DNA of 64,000 nucleotides. It comes from Porites lobata (lineage: Eukaryota > Cnidaria > Anthozoa > Scleractinia > Poritidae). Of the stretch, positions 1 to 12,500 are shown piece by piece. Where the stretch lies: NCBI GenBank assembly GCA_942486035.1, contig CALNXK010000296.1, forward strand, positions 247,501 to 311,500. The letters run 5' to 3'. Both the position numbers and the translations under genes were made by a program. The notes beneath the pieces are model-generated. The model ran no database searches, had not been told where the DNA came from, and was given only the letters and a program-made list of their open reading frames with translations. Within the stretch, counting starts at the first letter, position 1; every line of letters begins with the position of its first letter.

Positions 1-504
1 ATAAACTCCAAGAACTTGCAAAGAGACAAGGTGTTTGAGATCAGACAAGTTCGCGACGAAGAGCAGAGGAAAGCCGCCGCTATGCAAGCAGATTTGAAAT
101 CGAAACTTATGAAAGAAAAGATGAATGAACTCACGTCATTGAGGGAGCAATTGCATAAAGAGAAAGAAAAAGATATTATTCAAATTATAAGGCAAAAGGA
201 CGAAGCCTTCAAGACGGCCCAGCAGGCATGGACGAAGGAAAAAGAAGAGATGAGATCGAAGCTTCGAAGCGAGCTTCGGAACGAATCCCGTGAGGACACT
301 AAACGGGAATTTGAAAAGGAACGCGGGAGATTAGAACAAGACATTGCAGACTTACAGCGGCAGAAAAGGGAGCTGGAAGAAACGCTTAAACTTGTTCAAG
401 ATGCTGATAAAAGAAAAATAGATGATTTCCGTAGAATTCACCATGAGCATGAAGCAGAACTGGAGAAATTTAAAAGAAATTCATGGCAAGAAAGCAGGCA
501 ACAG
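1..504 (+). CDS. JAKMIP: JAKMIP-like exon 1 (visible part): N-terminal coiled coil
   Basis: The frame is open from base 1, so the exon extends off the left edge. It encodes 168 codons of highly charged coil (KLMKEKMNELTSLREQL, REDTKREFEKERGRLEQD, LVQDADKRKIDDFR). These match in order the vertebrate JAKMIP1 stretch that runs from its LKAKLHEEKTKELQALRE segment to the QADKTKAADLRAAY segment. In that family the N-terminal coil is the microtubule-binding part. The exon ends ...RQQ at a GTAAGC donor (505), phase 0. A TTG near base 16 is not a start; the coil continues upstream of it. Confidence 0.9.
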
Positions 505-3500
505 GTAAGCCAAAGCTTAATTGAACCTTAATAAACTTTTTACTGAAACTTTTCAAAGCACAAATTAAGATTCAATGTGTCTGGGCGCTAGTTCCTGCAG
601 TTGTATCAGACTGAATTAATATATATGAGCATAATTTGTGTTTAATTTTTCTAATCTCAATGTGAGATACAAGTTAGATAAAGCTCCAGTTACAGTTATT
701 TCCTTCAGTGGAACAATACAAGCTGCACTTGAGCTTTAAAACACTTTATAATAGGTTTGTTTGTAGCTGTACGTCTCTGATCTTCAAGTTAATTTTGTCT
801 GTTCCTTGAAAATGTCCAGACAGACGTTTTCTGTCCATAAATCTTTCAAAGATCCATCATAAAATTTAATATAAACTTTTAAAAATCTTCTAACTGCGCA
901 ATTCATAAAACTACTCTTCGAAATGTTCAATACATTCATTATAGGTCAATTAATGCTTTTCATTTTCTTTGTTTTTGTTCAATATCACTGAGGTCAGGAA
1001 GAATGTCTCATCTGCATCTCTGCTAGTTTCCCATTTTTGATTACTATACATGAAGGGTACATGTACTCTCGTTATCTTTTTGTGTAAAGATTGTGTTTCC
1101 CATTTTTGGTTACTGTGCATAATCGGTGCTCTATTTATCTTTTTGTGTAAATATTGTGTTTTAAATGCACAGCAAGGCTCTCAAAGTTCGAGTTCAAAAC
1201 TTTTGATTTTTTTGGCAGATCAACTTCATTATATTTTATTCAACATTTGTTTCCTATTATAAACACAACCTGTACATCTTAATAATTATCTGTTTATGGC
1301 TGAATGGCATCTTTGGACTTATTTGTATGTAGAATGGGTGTCCAAGCTAAGCGTGCTCTTGGTCAGTTAAAAATAATAGAAATAAAAATAATAATAATGA
1401 TAATTAATGTTTTATTTGCATTCCATGAAAAACCGGGACAACTGGGCTAACCAGGAAAACCGGGACAACCGGGACAACTGGGAAGACTGCAACGACTAGG
1501 ACAACCTGGACAACTCAGTTGTCCCAGTTGTCCCTGTTGTCCCGGTTGTTATGGTCTTCACAGCTGTCCTGGTTGTCTCAGTTGTCCCAGTCATCCCGGT
1601 TGTCCCGGTTGACAGCTGGGATATCTGGAACAACTGGTGCAGATTGCAAGTTGTCCTGGTTGTCCCTGTCGTCCCTGTTGCCCTGGTTGTCTCGGTTGTC
1701 CAGATTGTTGTTGTTGTCCCAATTTTCCAGATTATCCTGGTCTTCCCAGTTGTTGCGGTTGTTATGGTTGTCCTGGTCCTCCCAGTTGTTTCGGTTGTCT
1801 TGGTTGTCCTGGTTTTCTCTGTTACCCCAGTTACACCGTTTTACCAATTCACCTTCTGAGCATCAGATTTTATGTGTAGTTTCACGCGACTTATGATGAC
1901 CTTTGTTGTAAACAAACCCTAAAAGTTCGGACAGTGTTCTCTCCCTCATACTGTACTTGTATAAACTACGAGTCGCTTTTTCAAGTTTGCATTATTAAAC
2001 TTATATATTTTCCTTCCCTTTCGTGGTTTGAAAATCAAATAGTTTAAGGTTCAAAATGTCAAAGCCGAAGATCAGGAGTGGTCGTTGCTGTTGTCCCAGT
2101 TGCCCTGGCAGTATCAAACTACTCTCTTCTCACAAGCTGCACTGATCATTTTAATAGAACTTTTTAACCCTCTGCCACTACCTAATGGAATGACATTAGT
2201 TTTGAGATACGTTGTCTCAAATCCATTGGTTCTTTTAAAAAAGCTTTATTTTCCTTTTACAATGTGCCTACTTATAACGCTACTTATGATTTTGCTATTG
2301 ATAGATTTAATGCAATTTTCCACACTCGTTTAAATTTAGACACTTGTGCGCTTAACTATTATCTTAAAATAGGTTGTAGAGAAAGCCCAGTTCGTTTTTG
2401 TGGTTTGCACAACGTGACAGTTAAGTATTTTTTCTTGAATGTCCACTTTATTCTGCCCCTAGAACTAATCTTCTTTCCTCTGCTGCTCGAATATTTGCTG
2501 ACAGATGGTCTTCTATGTGTAAAGCACAAATTATATCATTTTTTCTGTTTGGATCGCTGTTTTTGTCAGAGCAAATATTGATTCATTTTCTCACGCCCAG
2601 TCTTTTATATCCGAATCAACAAGATTTTATAAAGTAACCCAAAATTACATGTATTTTCCACCTGTTAGCATTCCTTAAATATCCTCGTTGTTTTCTTGAC
2701 ACTTTGAGTAACAACTATTATTTAATGTAATTTTTTATTTAATGTTTTTCCCTCTTGATGAGTTTCTTTTACTCTTAGAACAAACTTTGTCAATGACATA
2801 TGTTAAGATAAGTTGACAGCTGGGATATCTGGAACAACTGGGACAGATGGTGCCAACTGCAGGTTTCCCAATTGTCCTGGTTGTCCTGGTCATCCTGATT
2901 GTCCCAGTTGTCCCTCTCTTCCCAGTTGTCACGGTTGTCCTGGTCTTCCCAGTTGTCTTGGTTGTCCCTGTTCTCCCGGTTGTCCTGGTTGTGGTGGTCT
3001 TCCTAGTTTTTCTCAGTTTTCCAGGTCGTCCATGTTGTTACGGTTGTCCGGGTTGTCCTGTTCATCCCGGTTTTCCCAGTTGTCTCTTTCTTCCCATTTG
3101 TTCTGGTAGTCCAGGTCTTCCCAGTTGTCCTGCTTGTCTCAGTTGTCATGGTCTTCCTAGTTTTTCTCGGTTGTCCAGGTCGTCCATGTTGTTCTGGTTG
3201 TGCCAGTTGTCCTGGTCTTCGCAGATGTCTGGGTTGTCCCTGTTGTCACGGTTGTTGCGGTCTTCCTGGTTTTTCTCAGTTGTCCAGGTTGTCTATGTTG
3301 TCATGGTTGTCTCGGTTGTCGTGTTCATTCCAGTTTTCCCAGTTTTCCTTCCGTTCCCAGTTGTCCCAGTTGTCCTGCTCTTCCCAGTTGTCTTGGTTTC
3401 AGTTATCCCTGTTGTCCCTGTTCTCCTGGTTGTCTCTGTTCTCCCTTTTGCCTCTGTTGTCATGGTTGTCAGCCGGGATATTTGGGGCAACTGGTGCAGA

Positions 3501-6500
3501 TTGCAGGTTGGTCTGGTTGTCCCTGTTGTCCCAGTCTTCCCAATTGTCCTGGTTGCCCAGGTTGTCCCGATTGTCCCAGTCATCGCTGTTGTTGTGGTTT
3601 TCCTGGTTGTTGCACTTGTTTCAGTTGTCCTGGTTGTCCAGGTTGTTCAGGTCTTCCCAGTTTTCCTGGGTGTCCCAATTGTCCTGCTTGTCTTTGTTGT
3701 CCTGGTTGTCGCAATTGACAGGTGAGATATTCGTGACAACTGGTATAACTGGTGCAGTTTGCAGGTTGTCACTGTTGTTCTTGTTATTGTTCTTGTTCTT
3801 GGTCGACGCGGTCGTCCCATTTGTCTTGGTTGACAGTCGTGATATCTGGGACATCTGGAACATCTGGTGCAGATTGCTGCTTGTCTTGGTTGTCCTTGTT
3901 GTCCCAGTTGTCACAGTTGTTGCTTTTATCCCTTTTGTCCAGGTTGTCCTGGTTTTCTCTATTGTCCAGTTTCTCCTGGTCTTCCCAGTTGTCCCGGTTG
4001 ACCTTGTTGTCCCTGTTATCCTTGTTTTCTCTGTTGTCCTGGGTTGTCCTTGTTGTCCCTTTTGTCCTTTTTTCCTTGTTGTCTCTGTTGTCCTTGTTGT
4101 TCTTGTTGTCTTGGTTTTCCCAGTTGTCCTGGTGTCCCAGTTCTCTTGGTTGTCCTGGTCATCCTGATTGTCCCAGTTGTCCCGGTCTTCCCCGTTGTTT
4201 TGGTTTTCTTGGTTGTCCCGGTCATCCCTGTTCTCCCAGTTGTCCTGGTCATCTCTGTTGTCTCAGTTGTCCTGGTTGTCACAGTCTTCCTTCTTTTTCT
4301 TGGTTGTCCAGGGCATACATTTTGTCCAGGTTGTTCTGTTCATCTTGGTCGTCCCAGTTGTCCCTCTCTTCCCAGTTGTGGCAGTTGTGTTAGTCTTCCC
4401 AGTTATCTTGGTTGTCTCAGTTGTCCCTGTTATCTCGGTTTTCCTGGTTGTCCTGGTCTTCCCAGTTGTCTCGGTTGTCTCGCTTGTCCCTGTTACCCCA
4501 GTTGTCCCGGTTGTCATGGTCTTCCTAGTTTTTCTCGGTTGTCCAGGTCATCCATGTTGTTATGGTTGTCCTGTTCATCCCAGTTGACTTGGTTGTCTCA
4601 GTTGTCCCTGTTTTCTCGGTTGTCGCAGTTGTCTCTGTTGTCCCTGTTTTCCTTTTGCCCATGTTGTCCTGGTTGTCGGCCGGGATATCCAGGACAACTG
4701 GACAACTAGTTTTTCTCGGTTGTCCAGGTCGTCCATGTTGTCACGGCTGTCCCGGTTGTCCCAGTTGTCGCAATCTTCGCAGCTGACTCGGTTGTCTAGG
4801 TTGTCCCTGTCGTCTCTGTTATCCCAGTGGTCCCAGTTGTCATGGTCTTCCTAGTTTTTCTCGGTTGTCCAGGTCGTCCATGTTGTCATTGTTGTTCCAG
4901 TAGTCCTGTTCATCCCATTTGTCCCAGTTGTCCCCCTCTTCCCAGTTGTCCCAGTTGTCCCTCTCTTCCCAGTTGTCCCAGTTGTCTTGGTGTTGGTTAT
5001 CCCTGTTGTTCCTGTTGTCCTGGTTGTTGAAGTTGTCTCTATTGTCCCTGTTTTCCCTGTTCTTTGTTGTCCTTATTGTCCCTGTTGTGCTTGTTTTCGG
5101 TGTTGTCCTAGGTTGTCCCTGTTGTTGACAGCCATGATCTCTGGGACAACTGGTACAGATTGAAGGTTTTTCTGGTTGTCCCTGTTGTCCCTGTTGTCCC
5201 CGTTGTCCCTGTTGCCCTTGTTATCCCTATTACTCCTGTTGTCCCTGTTTTCTCTGTTGTCTGTGATGTCCCTGTTGTCCTTGTTTTTCTTGTTGTCGTT
5301 GTATTGCCTGTTGTCCTTTTTGTCCCTGTTGTCCTTGGTTTTCTTGTTGTCCTGGCTGTCCTGGTTGCCCAGGTCTCTTGTTTGTCCCGGTTGTCCCTGT
5401 TGTCCTTTTTGTCTCTGTAGTCCCGGATTGTCCCTGTTGTCCCTGTTACACTTGTTGTCCTGGTGTTCCCTGTTGTCCCGGTTGTCCCAGTTCTCCTTGT
5501 TGTCCCGGTCATCGCTCTTGTCCCAGTTGTCCTGGTTGTCCAGATTGTACCAGTTGTCTTGATTGTTCAGGTTTTCCTGGTTGTTCCAGTTGTCCTTGTC
5601 ACCCCAGTTGTCATGGTTGACGGGCAGATATCTGGGACAAATGGGACAACTGGTGTAGATTAGAGGTTGTTCCTTTTGTCTTGTTGTCCTGGTTGTCCTG
5701 GTCTTCCCAGTTGCTCTGGTCTCCCTAGTTTTTCTTGGTTGTTTCAGTTGTCGTGGTCATCCTGGTTGAACCAGTTGTCCCTGTTGTTCCAGTCTTCCCA
5801 GTTGTACTTGTCAGCCCTGTTTTTCTGGTTGTTGCAGATGTTTCCGTTGTCCCGGTCTCCCCAGTTGTCCCTGTTGTCCCCGTCACTTTTTTGTCCTGGT
5901 TGACAACCAGAGTATCAGGGAGAACTGGTGCAGATTGAAGGTTGTCTCAGTTGTCTTGGTTGTCCCTGTTGTTCCGGTTGTTCCGGTTCTCCCATTTGTC
6001 TTGATTGTCCTGATTGTCCCCTGTTGCCACCATTGTTCCGGTTGTCCCAGTTGCCCTACGGTTCTCAGTTTTCACAGTTGTCTCTGTCACCCCGGTTTTG
6101 CCAGTTGTCCCTATTTACAGCCAGGATATCCGGGACAACTGGGACAACTGTTGCAGATTGCAGGTTGTCCCAGTTGTTTCGGTTGGCTCTGTTGTCCTGG
6201 TTGTCCCAATTGCCCTTTGTCATGGTCGTCCCTGTTGTCCTGGTCTTCCCATTTGTCCGGTTCCCAGTTGTCCTTGTTGGCCTGGTTGTCCTGGTCATCC
6301 TGGTTGTCCCAGTTGTTTCAGTTCTCCAGTTTTTCCAGTTGCCAGTTCCTGGTTGTCCCGGTCGTTGAGGTCATTGCGGTTGTTGCAGTTGTCCCAGCCT
6401 TCCCAGTTGTCTCAGTTTTCTCGGTTGTCCCTGTTTTCTCTGTTGTCCCGGTTGTACTGGTTGTCCCTGTAGTCTTGGTTTTCCCTGTTATCTGAGCTGT

Positions 6501-9500
6501 CCTGGTTGTCCCGGCTGTCTTGGTTTTCCCAGTTATCTCTGTTGTAGCAGCTGTCCCACAGTACTCAATAAACCTCTTCTGTTAATTTTGTTGCAGATGG
6601 CTGAAATTCGCCAGTTACTCAACATAATTGAACAACTTGAAAAAAAGCTTGGTTTGGAGGCTGGGCATTCGATGAGGCTAAGACTAGAGAAGGACAACTT
6701 GTATGACATGCTGAAAAAATCCACCACATATGATGCTTGGGATAGGATGATGTCTTCAACCATTAGGGATGAACAGGGGCGAGCTACTCCACCCACAACT
6801 CCTGTAAGTTAAAAAGCTACGTGTAACAAATCCGAAAAATTGTCCATACCCATCCCTTGGGGGAAAAAACGTAAACTGGAATTTACAGTCAGGAGAAGGA
6901 GGATCAATTTAAATTAAATGCCCTCCATGGGAGACTTATTGGTATTCTCAGGAACGAGGCATTTTCTGTGATTTTGATATGCTAGGGTTTTGGACCCATG
7001 AAGGGACTCCCATATAAAAGTTATGGGATGCTTGTCAGAAAATTAAAATTAAACCTTTAAGGGAGACATATGTGGGTGCGGCGCAAGCTGGAGGCCATAC
7101 TAAAACAGACATCTAAATAAGAGCTACACTGTAGGTATCTGAATAAGTGCAAGGGATGTTGTGTTCTTTTTTTGAATGTTAGATTTCTGTGTGGTCAGTG
7201 TAGGCATTTTTTGTAAATTTCTTTATGCACATCCCTAAGCGATACGCAAATATTGTGACTTTCCGTCGTTAACATCCTGCACCTGTGAGTGAGATGACGA
7301 GCACCCCTGTCACTTTTATATGGGAGTTCCCCCTAGGTCTGGAACCTGTCTCATCCACACGAGTGCTGTGGGCTATAATACGTTTTGTGTAGTAATATTT
7401 GTTATTAGTAGTAAGAAGAAAGAAAATAATTATTATTGTCTTACTTTTTTCAGTAAGTTAAATGCTTAGAGGTTGTAGAAGTTCATTACAACAAGACGCT
7501 GTGGGAGCGTATATTTTGGCGTCGTTGTTCTACGTGTATGTGAAATTCTTTATGTGGATAGGGCTGTGTGAGTAGCGCAGTAGCGTTGTATATTTTAGGG
7601 GTTGGTTGAGATGTGTGAAGTGGAAGGCGTGGAGTTATATTGAACGTGGATTGGTAAGATAATGGTCGTAGCTTGTTAATCAGTGAAACTAAATTTGTTA
7701 TGAAGTAACAAAGAATAGTTTTTTGGAAAGAAAACTAATTTCAAGCGTTGCAGTGAGGTAGTTGTGGGAGTGGTAATTTGGTTATAAAGGGATAGTGTAG
7801 TTACAGTCTGTTGAAATGAAGTGCTGGTTGTAAAAGATCTTATCAACAGCTGAAAACATACTTGTACTTATTTTAAAATAATGTTGTTAGGCTTTCTGTT
7901 TAGTATTGTTTTCGGCTATTTTTAATAATATTTGTATGGAGAGAACGTGGATAAGGGAAAGTGGATTTAATATGGAGAAGGGGGTATGAATATGTTTGTG
8001 AATGCTGAAATTTTGGGTGAGTGGATTTTGCTTTGAAAAACCGGTGAGGTCAAAGGGAATGGCGTAAATTCTGGCTATAAAATCAAGGCCCTGATTACAT
8101 GAGCTGGGCTTGCTCGCTTGGCAGAGATTTCGGCACCTTACATCAACGCGACAAAAATCAGCTTTGCGATTACATGACATACCGAGCCAGCCCGGTTAGC
8201 TGGGATCACAGTATTGTGATGCTGGGACCCCGGCTGGAAATGTTACAAGTAATCACGCTTGTCGGAAGCCCTGCAAATCAGAACCAAGCGACAAACAGGA
8301 CAGGGTGTAACACACTACTCATGCGTATTGCTTCCAGTCTCTATATAAAAATAGCGGCTTCGCGGGGCTTGCCCGGTTCATGTAATACCCGGATAAAAGT
8401 AATCTCGGTAGAGCCAGCTAGCACGGCTTATATAATCAGGCCCTTACTGTGAGTTGTATTGTCACGCAGTTTGCACCTGAAAGCTTTGGAATTTGCCGCT
8501 TTTGTGGTTCGTGTTAACCCAGTTAACTGTCACGTACGCAGTTTGCACGTGAAGATGTTGGACTTTGCCCCTTTGACGGTTTGAACGTGAAAAAAAAAAA
8601 AGATTTTGTTTATGATATCATTTTGCTCAGGAAGATTTTAAGAAATCACCTCCTTTTCGAACATCTGCAAAGAAATTACGTATCATTCATGGTAAGATTA
8701 ACAGGCTAACATCAATTAGTTCCCATAAAACTATCAAACTGCCGAAAAACTTTACATGTGGCCACTCATCGCATGTCATTCCCCTCACTGAAACAGTCCG
8801 TTATTATCTCATGCACGAGTGATCCCGCAATTTTGTGCGACATCTTCTTTGGCTCTTGACAACTGAGGGCAAAAATATCGTCAAAACCAATTATTTTTGA
8901 AAGATTCACCTTCAATTTTCTGAAAAATTGCCTGGTTACTAGGAAAGATATAAAATGCCGTTAGCTTAAGATTTACCAGTTTATCGTTTTCGAGCAAAAA
9001 AATCGTCCTCTGAGAGGACATGTGCTTACTGGCAATGAATAGTCTCAGGAAACGACAAAGGGCAATAACGGGTAACTATGATCTGGAGGCGTTGCTTTAG
9101 CATGTTCATCATTTGTTATTTCTTCATCCCCGCACTGTTGGGAATTGTGTTTCTATGTTGCAAGGTTTTTTATATCGTAAAAGTGGGATCAAGCTTTCCT
9201 TCCGGCATACTTTTGTACGAGTCGTTCGCGTGGCTGACATTCACGTCGCTTGGCTTGTTTACTTGGCTTATTTAAGTTCGCACGTATTGCGTGCCTATTG
9301 CAACTTTGAATCAAAGCATGCGATCTCCAACACTCTGCTTGGGCGTTGCCCAAATAAAAGGATGTTTAAACTTTTAAAACCTTAAAATCTAATAAGGGCT
9401 TGAGACAACATTTTGGCTTTAACTCCTCGTTAAATCGGCTGAGAACATAGCAAAAAAAATCAATTTCAAATGCACATTTTGTGGTTTTTCTTTCACGCCG

Positions 9501-12500
9501 GTGTCAAAATTTAGAAAACGTCCATGAAACCTTTAAAAATACAAAAATTCGCTTTTAAAAACGTACCTCTCCTTGAACATCGAGTACAGAATGTACCTCA
9601 AATTTCTTCAGAAACCTCGCTGCCTCGGTTGGTTCAAAACAAGCTAAGCGCTCTGATCCGCTGTGCAGAAAACAAGGTTGAATGCCTCGAAAGACAATTT
9701 CATAGCGAAAAGCTCTCGTTTGTCCACAAAAAGGTAGTCTCCCTCGCAGCCGTTTTTGGATGTCACGCAACGCTCCCCCAAAAGAACGGCTACTTTTGGG
9801 AGAGCGTTGCGTGACATCCAAAAAAACGGTTGCGAGGGAGACTAGCAAAAAGGAAACTGAGCATTCTTTTGAACTTTCTCTTTCCATTTGTGTCTTTTAT
9901 CCGCGTATTTTCAATCTTGAAATGCAAAACTTTAGACCACCCCATGATGAACGTGCGCCAGCCATTTTGTTGATGGATGTCAGTTACTAAAGTTTCAAAT
10001 CCGCTTCTTCCCCCACCCCTTATGTGGTTGACCATTTGACTTTTGTAGGGGAAGGGGTATGGATGAGTTAGTTTGGCTACGATTTTTTTTCCAAACCTCT
10101 GGAGTTAAAAATTTTTTCCCTGACATATAGCGGTGTACGATTTTTTTTCAGCATTATATACGTCATGAGCGATATTTTTTTCAGTGCAGGATATTATTTT
10201 CCCAGCTATATCCTTGCAAGCTTTTCCCCCTTGAAATCAGTCTGTAGGATATTTTTTTTCTGAAATCACCCATAACCCCCTCAAAAGTCAAATGGTCGGC
10301 CCCGTAAAATCCACCAAACATTTGCTCAGTTGACAGATTCTGATTTGTCAATCATTTCTAAAGCTTTTTGAAACAAAGAGGACAAAACTCTCTAGGGGAG
10401 AGGGGAGGAATTCGTTACTACTCACCTGTTAAGTATGGAGATCCGCTATTAGAATTATGAAGTTGAAAATTTTTTTTATAAGTAACAATTAGAGAAGTTA
10501 CTCCAGAAGAATTCTGAAAGTAGTGAAAGAAAAAAACAACAACAAAAAAACAAGAAAATAGTTATGGGAGTGAAATTTTTCATAAAACTCTTTACTGATT
10601 CTTCTTGACGAAAAAAATGTATTAATAACGGCTATCTTTTTCAATTTAGCTGCAACATTATACAGAAGTTATGAGTAGACTAACAATGATTGCATGCAAT
10701 TAGCAATCCATTAAATTTTCTATTTCTACTTTCCCCTTCCCTGTTAACATAGATATTTATTTTGATAAACTTTATGAATAAAACATTCCAGAAGTGAATA
10801 GTTTGTTTAACACGAAACCACAAGGTATCAATATAAATGTCTCTTAATTTATGCAAACAAGGACTCGTGCCAAAGGGTTGAATTGTAATGTCTTAAAATA
10901 CAGTTCATCTAAGAATATAACAAACAGGAATGTATTCTAGTGGGAAGGCTTTATAACATGGTAGCAGTCAAATTATTATCTTGTTAAGCTTTTAAATTCA
11001 AGCTTTTTTAAATAGCTTGCTTAATAATTTCTGGTTTATTTTAAAAAATAATAATGTTAAGCAAGTTTACTTGAATGTAAATTTTTTAACAGGATGCTAT
11101 TCTGCAATGTTGGTAATATCTCATCTTCTTTTGTAGGATTCAAAATCAGCAAACCAAGAATTAAGGATCCTTCAGAGAAAGAATGTAGAATTGAGTTCTT
11201 TGGTTCGAAAATTGGATGAAAAGAACCAGCAGTTAGCAACAAGAAATGCAGAATTGGTGTGTTTCAATTTATACCTGTCTATAATATTTGTCTAGTCATG
11301 TGTGAAGAACCTGCTCTCTAGAGCAGTGAGTGAAGAATGATTATTGAGGGAAAAAATTATAAATGGAGGCATAGTATGTTGTCTCTTTTTGTATAATAAC
11401 GTGTTTAAGTTTTTGTTTTCAGTATATTAGATCTCTGCTGTACTATAAAGTGGCCTCATCTCGCCATTGTATGAGTCAAGAATTTATCATTTAAACGTAA
11501 TTGTCGTATTATTATTGACAAAATAAAAACGTGTCTACTGCTACTAACAAAAACAAAGCACTTTCCTTTTTAACCAAGACTTTTTGTCATTGATACTATT
11601 CAAAAGTTTCAAACTCAGTCAATATTAGATAAGTTGTTTTCATTTATTTGCTATTTTATTTTTAGTGCCATAATTTCTGAGAATGGAATGCAGGGTTGTT
11701 AATAATATTGGCTGATTGTTATGGTATAATAGCAAGCTAGGTATCTCTTAGTTTCAGTTCTTACAGATATATTATTTTGATCAGGGACGTCTAAAATGAC
11801 TTTTTTATCATGCATGTACAGCATCCAATTAGGTGTTATTTCATCTAATTGAAATTTTCCTCTTAAAAATATTTGAAGTCATTGTTAAAATAAGCAAGGA
11901 GATCAGCTACATAATTGTTGAACACATAGTTACGTTGTTAAGGGCAGTAACCAATCTTCCCTGACTTTCGTCAAATGTTTGGCCAGTTTTTTCTTAATTA
12001 AAACAAAAATTTGTCAAACTTTTAGCCCAACAGGTCATCATATTTAGAGTGACTGACTTTTGTTCATTTGACTTTCTGTATTATCTATCCAAAGCTCTTT
12101 TTTTCAGTTTGCTTCATTTTTTATAATTTTTAGGTCATCGTTTCGTTTGACTGACTTTTGTGCATATGTCTCTCGGCATGTCATGTCCCTTTTGCAATTT
12201 TGCTTCATTTTCTATATTATGTTAATTTCTTTATTTTTCTTTTAGATTCTTAAGATTATTTCATTTATTCCAGGATTTTAGCTCTTCTGACTTGGGCAAC
12301 CCACCTTTGCATTCTGTGTTTCAGTCACCTTTGCTAGTTTTAGAGTATGGGTCACCTCAGAAACAAAACCAAAAGTGTCTCATAGCCCTAACCTCCCAAC
12401 TGCTCTTTTAGATCAAGCGGGGTTTGGAGGAACAAAAAAAAGCTTTTTCAGAGCGAGAAAATTGGGAAAGGTTTTCTCCTTTGGTCAATGGGCCAGGAAT

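Noticed and set aside
1519..6495. Many overlapping ORFs up to 339 codons, rich in Val-Pro, Leu-Ser or Cys-Pro-Gly, and minus-strand Thr-Gly or Asn-Asp ORFs
   Set aside because: The array unit is 9 bp, so all six frames repeat three-codon patterns without stops. The content is set by the repeat, not by selection on protein.
1432..6540. CRISPR array or bacterial repeat region
   Set aside because: No unique spacers of constant length, and the context is a eukaryotic intron.
6597..6599. Translation start at the ATG opening exon 2
   Set aside because: It sits exactly behind a strong acceptor and exon 1 joins in phase; both exons match JAKMIP in order.
9078..9385. Small membrane protein gene
   Set aside because: One hydrophobic run only, no homologue that I recognise, and no splice or promoter context within the intron.
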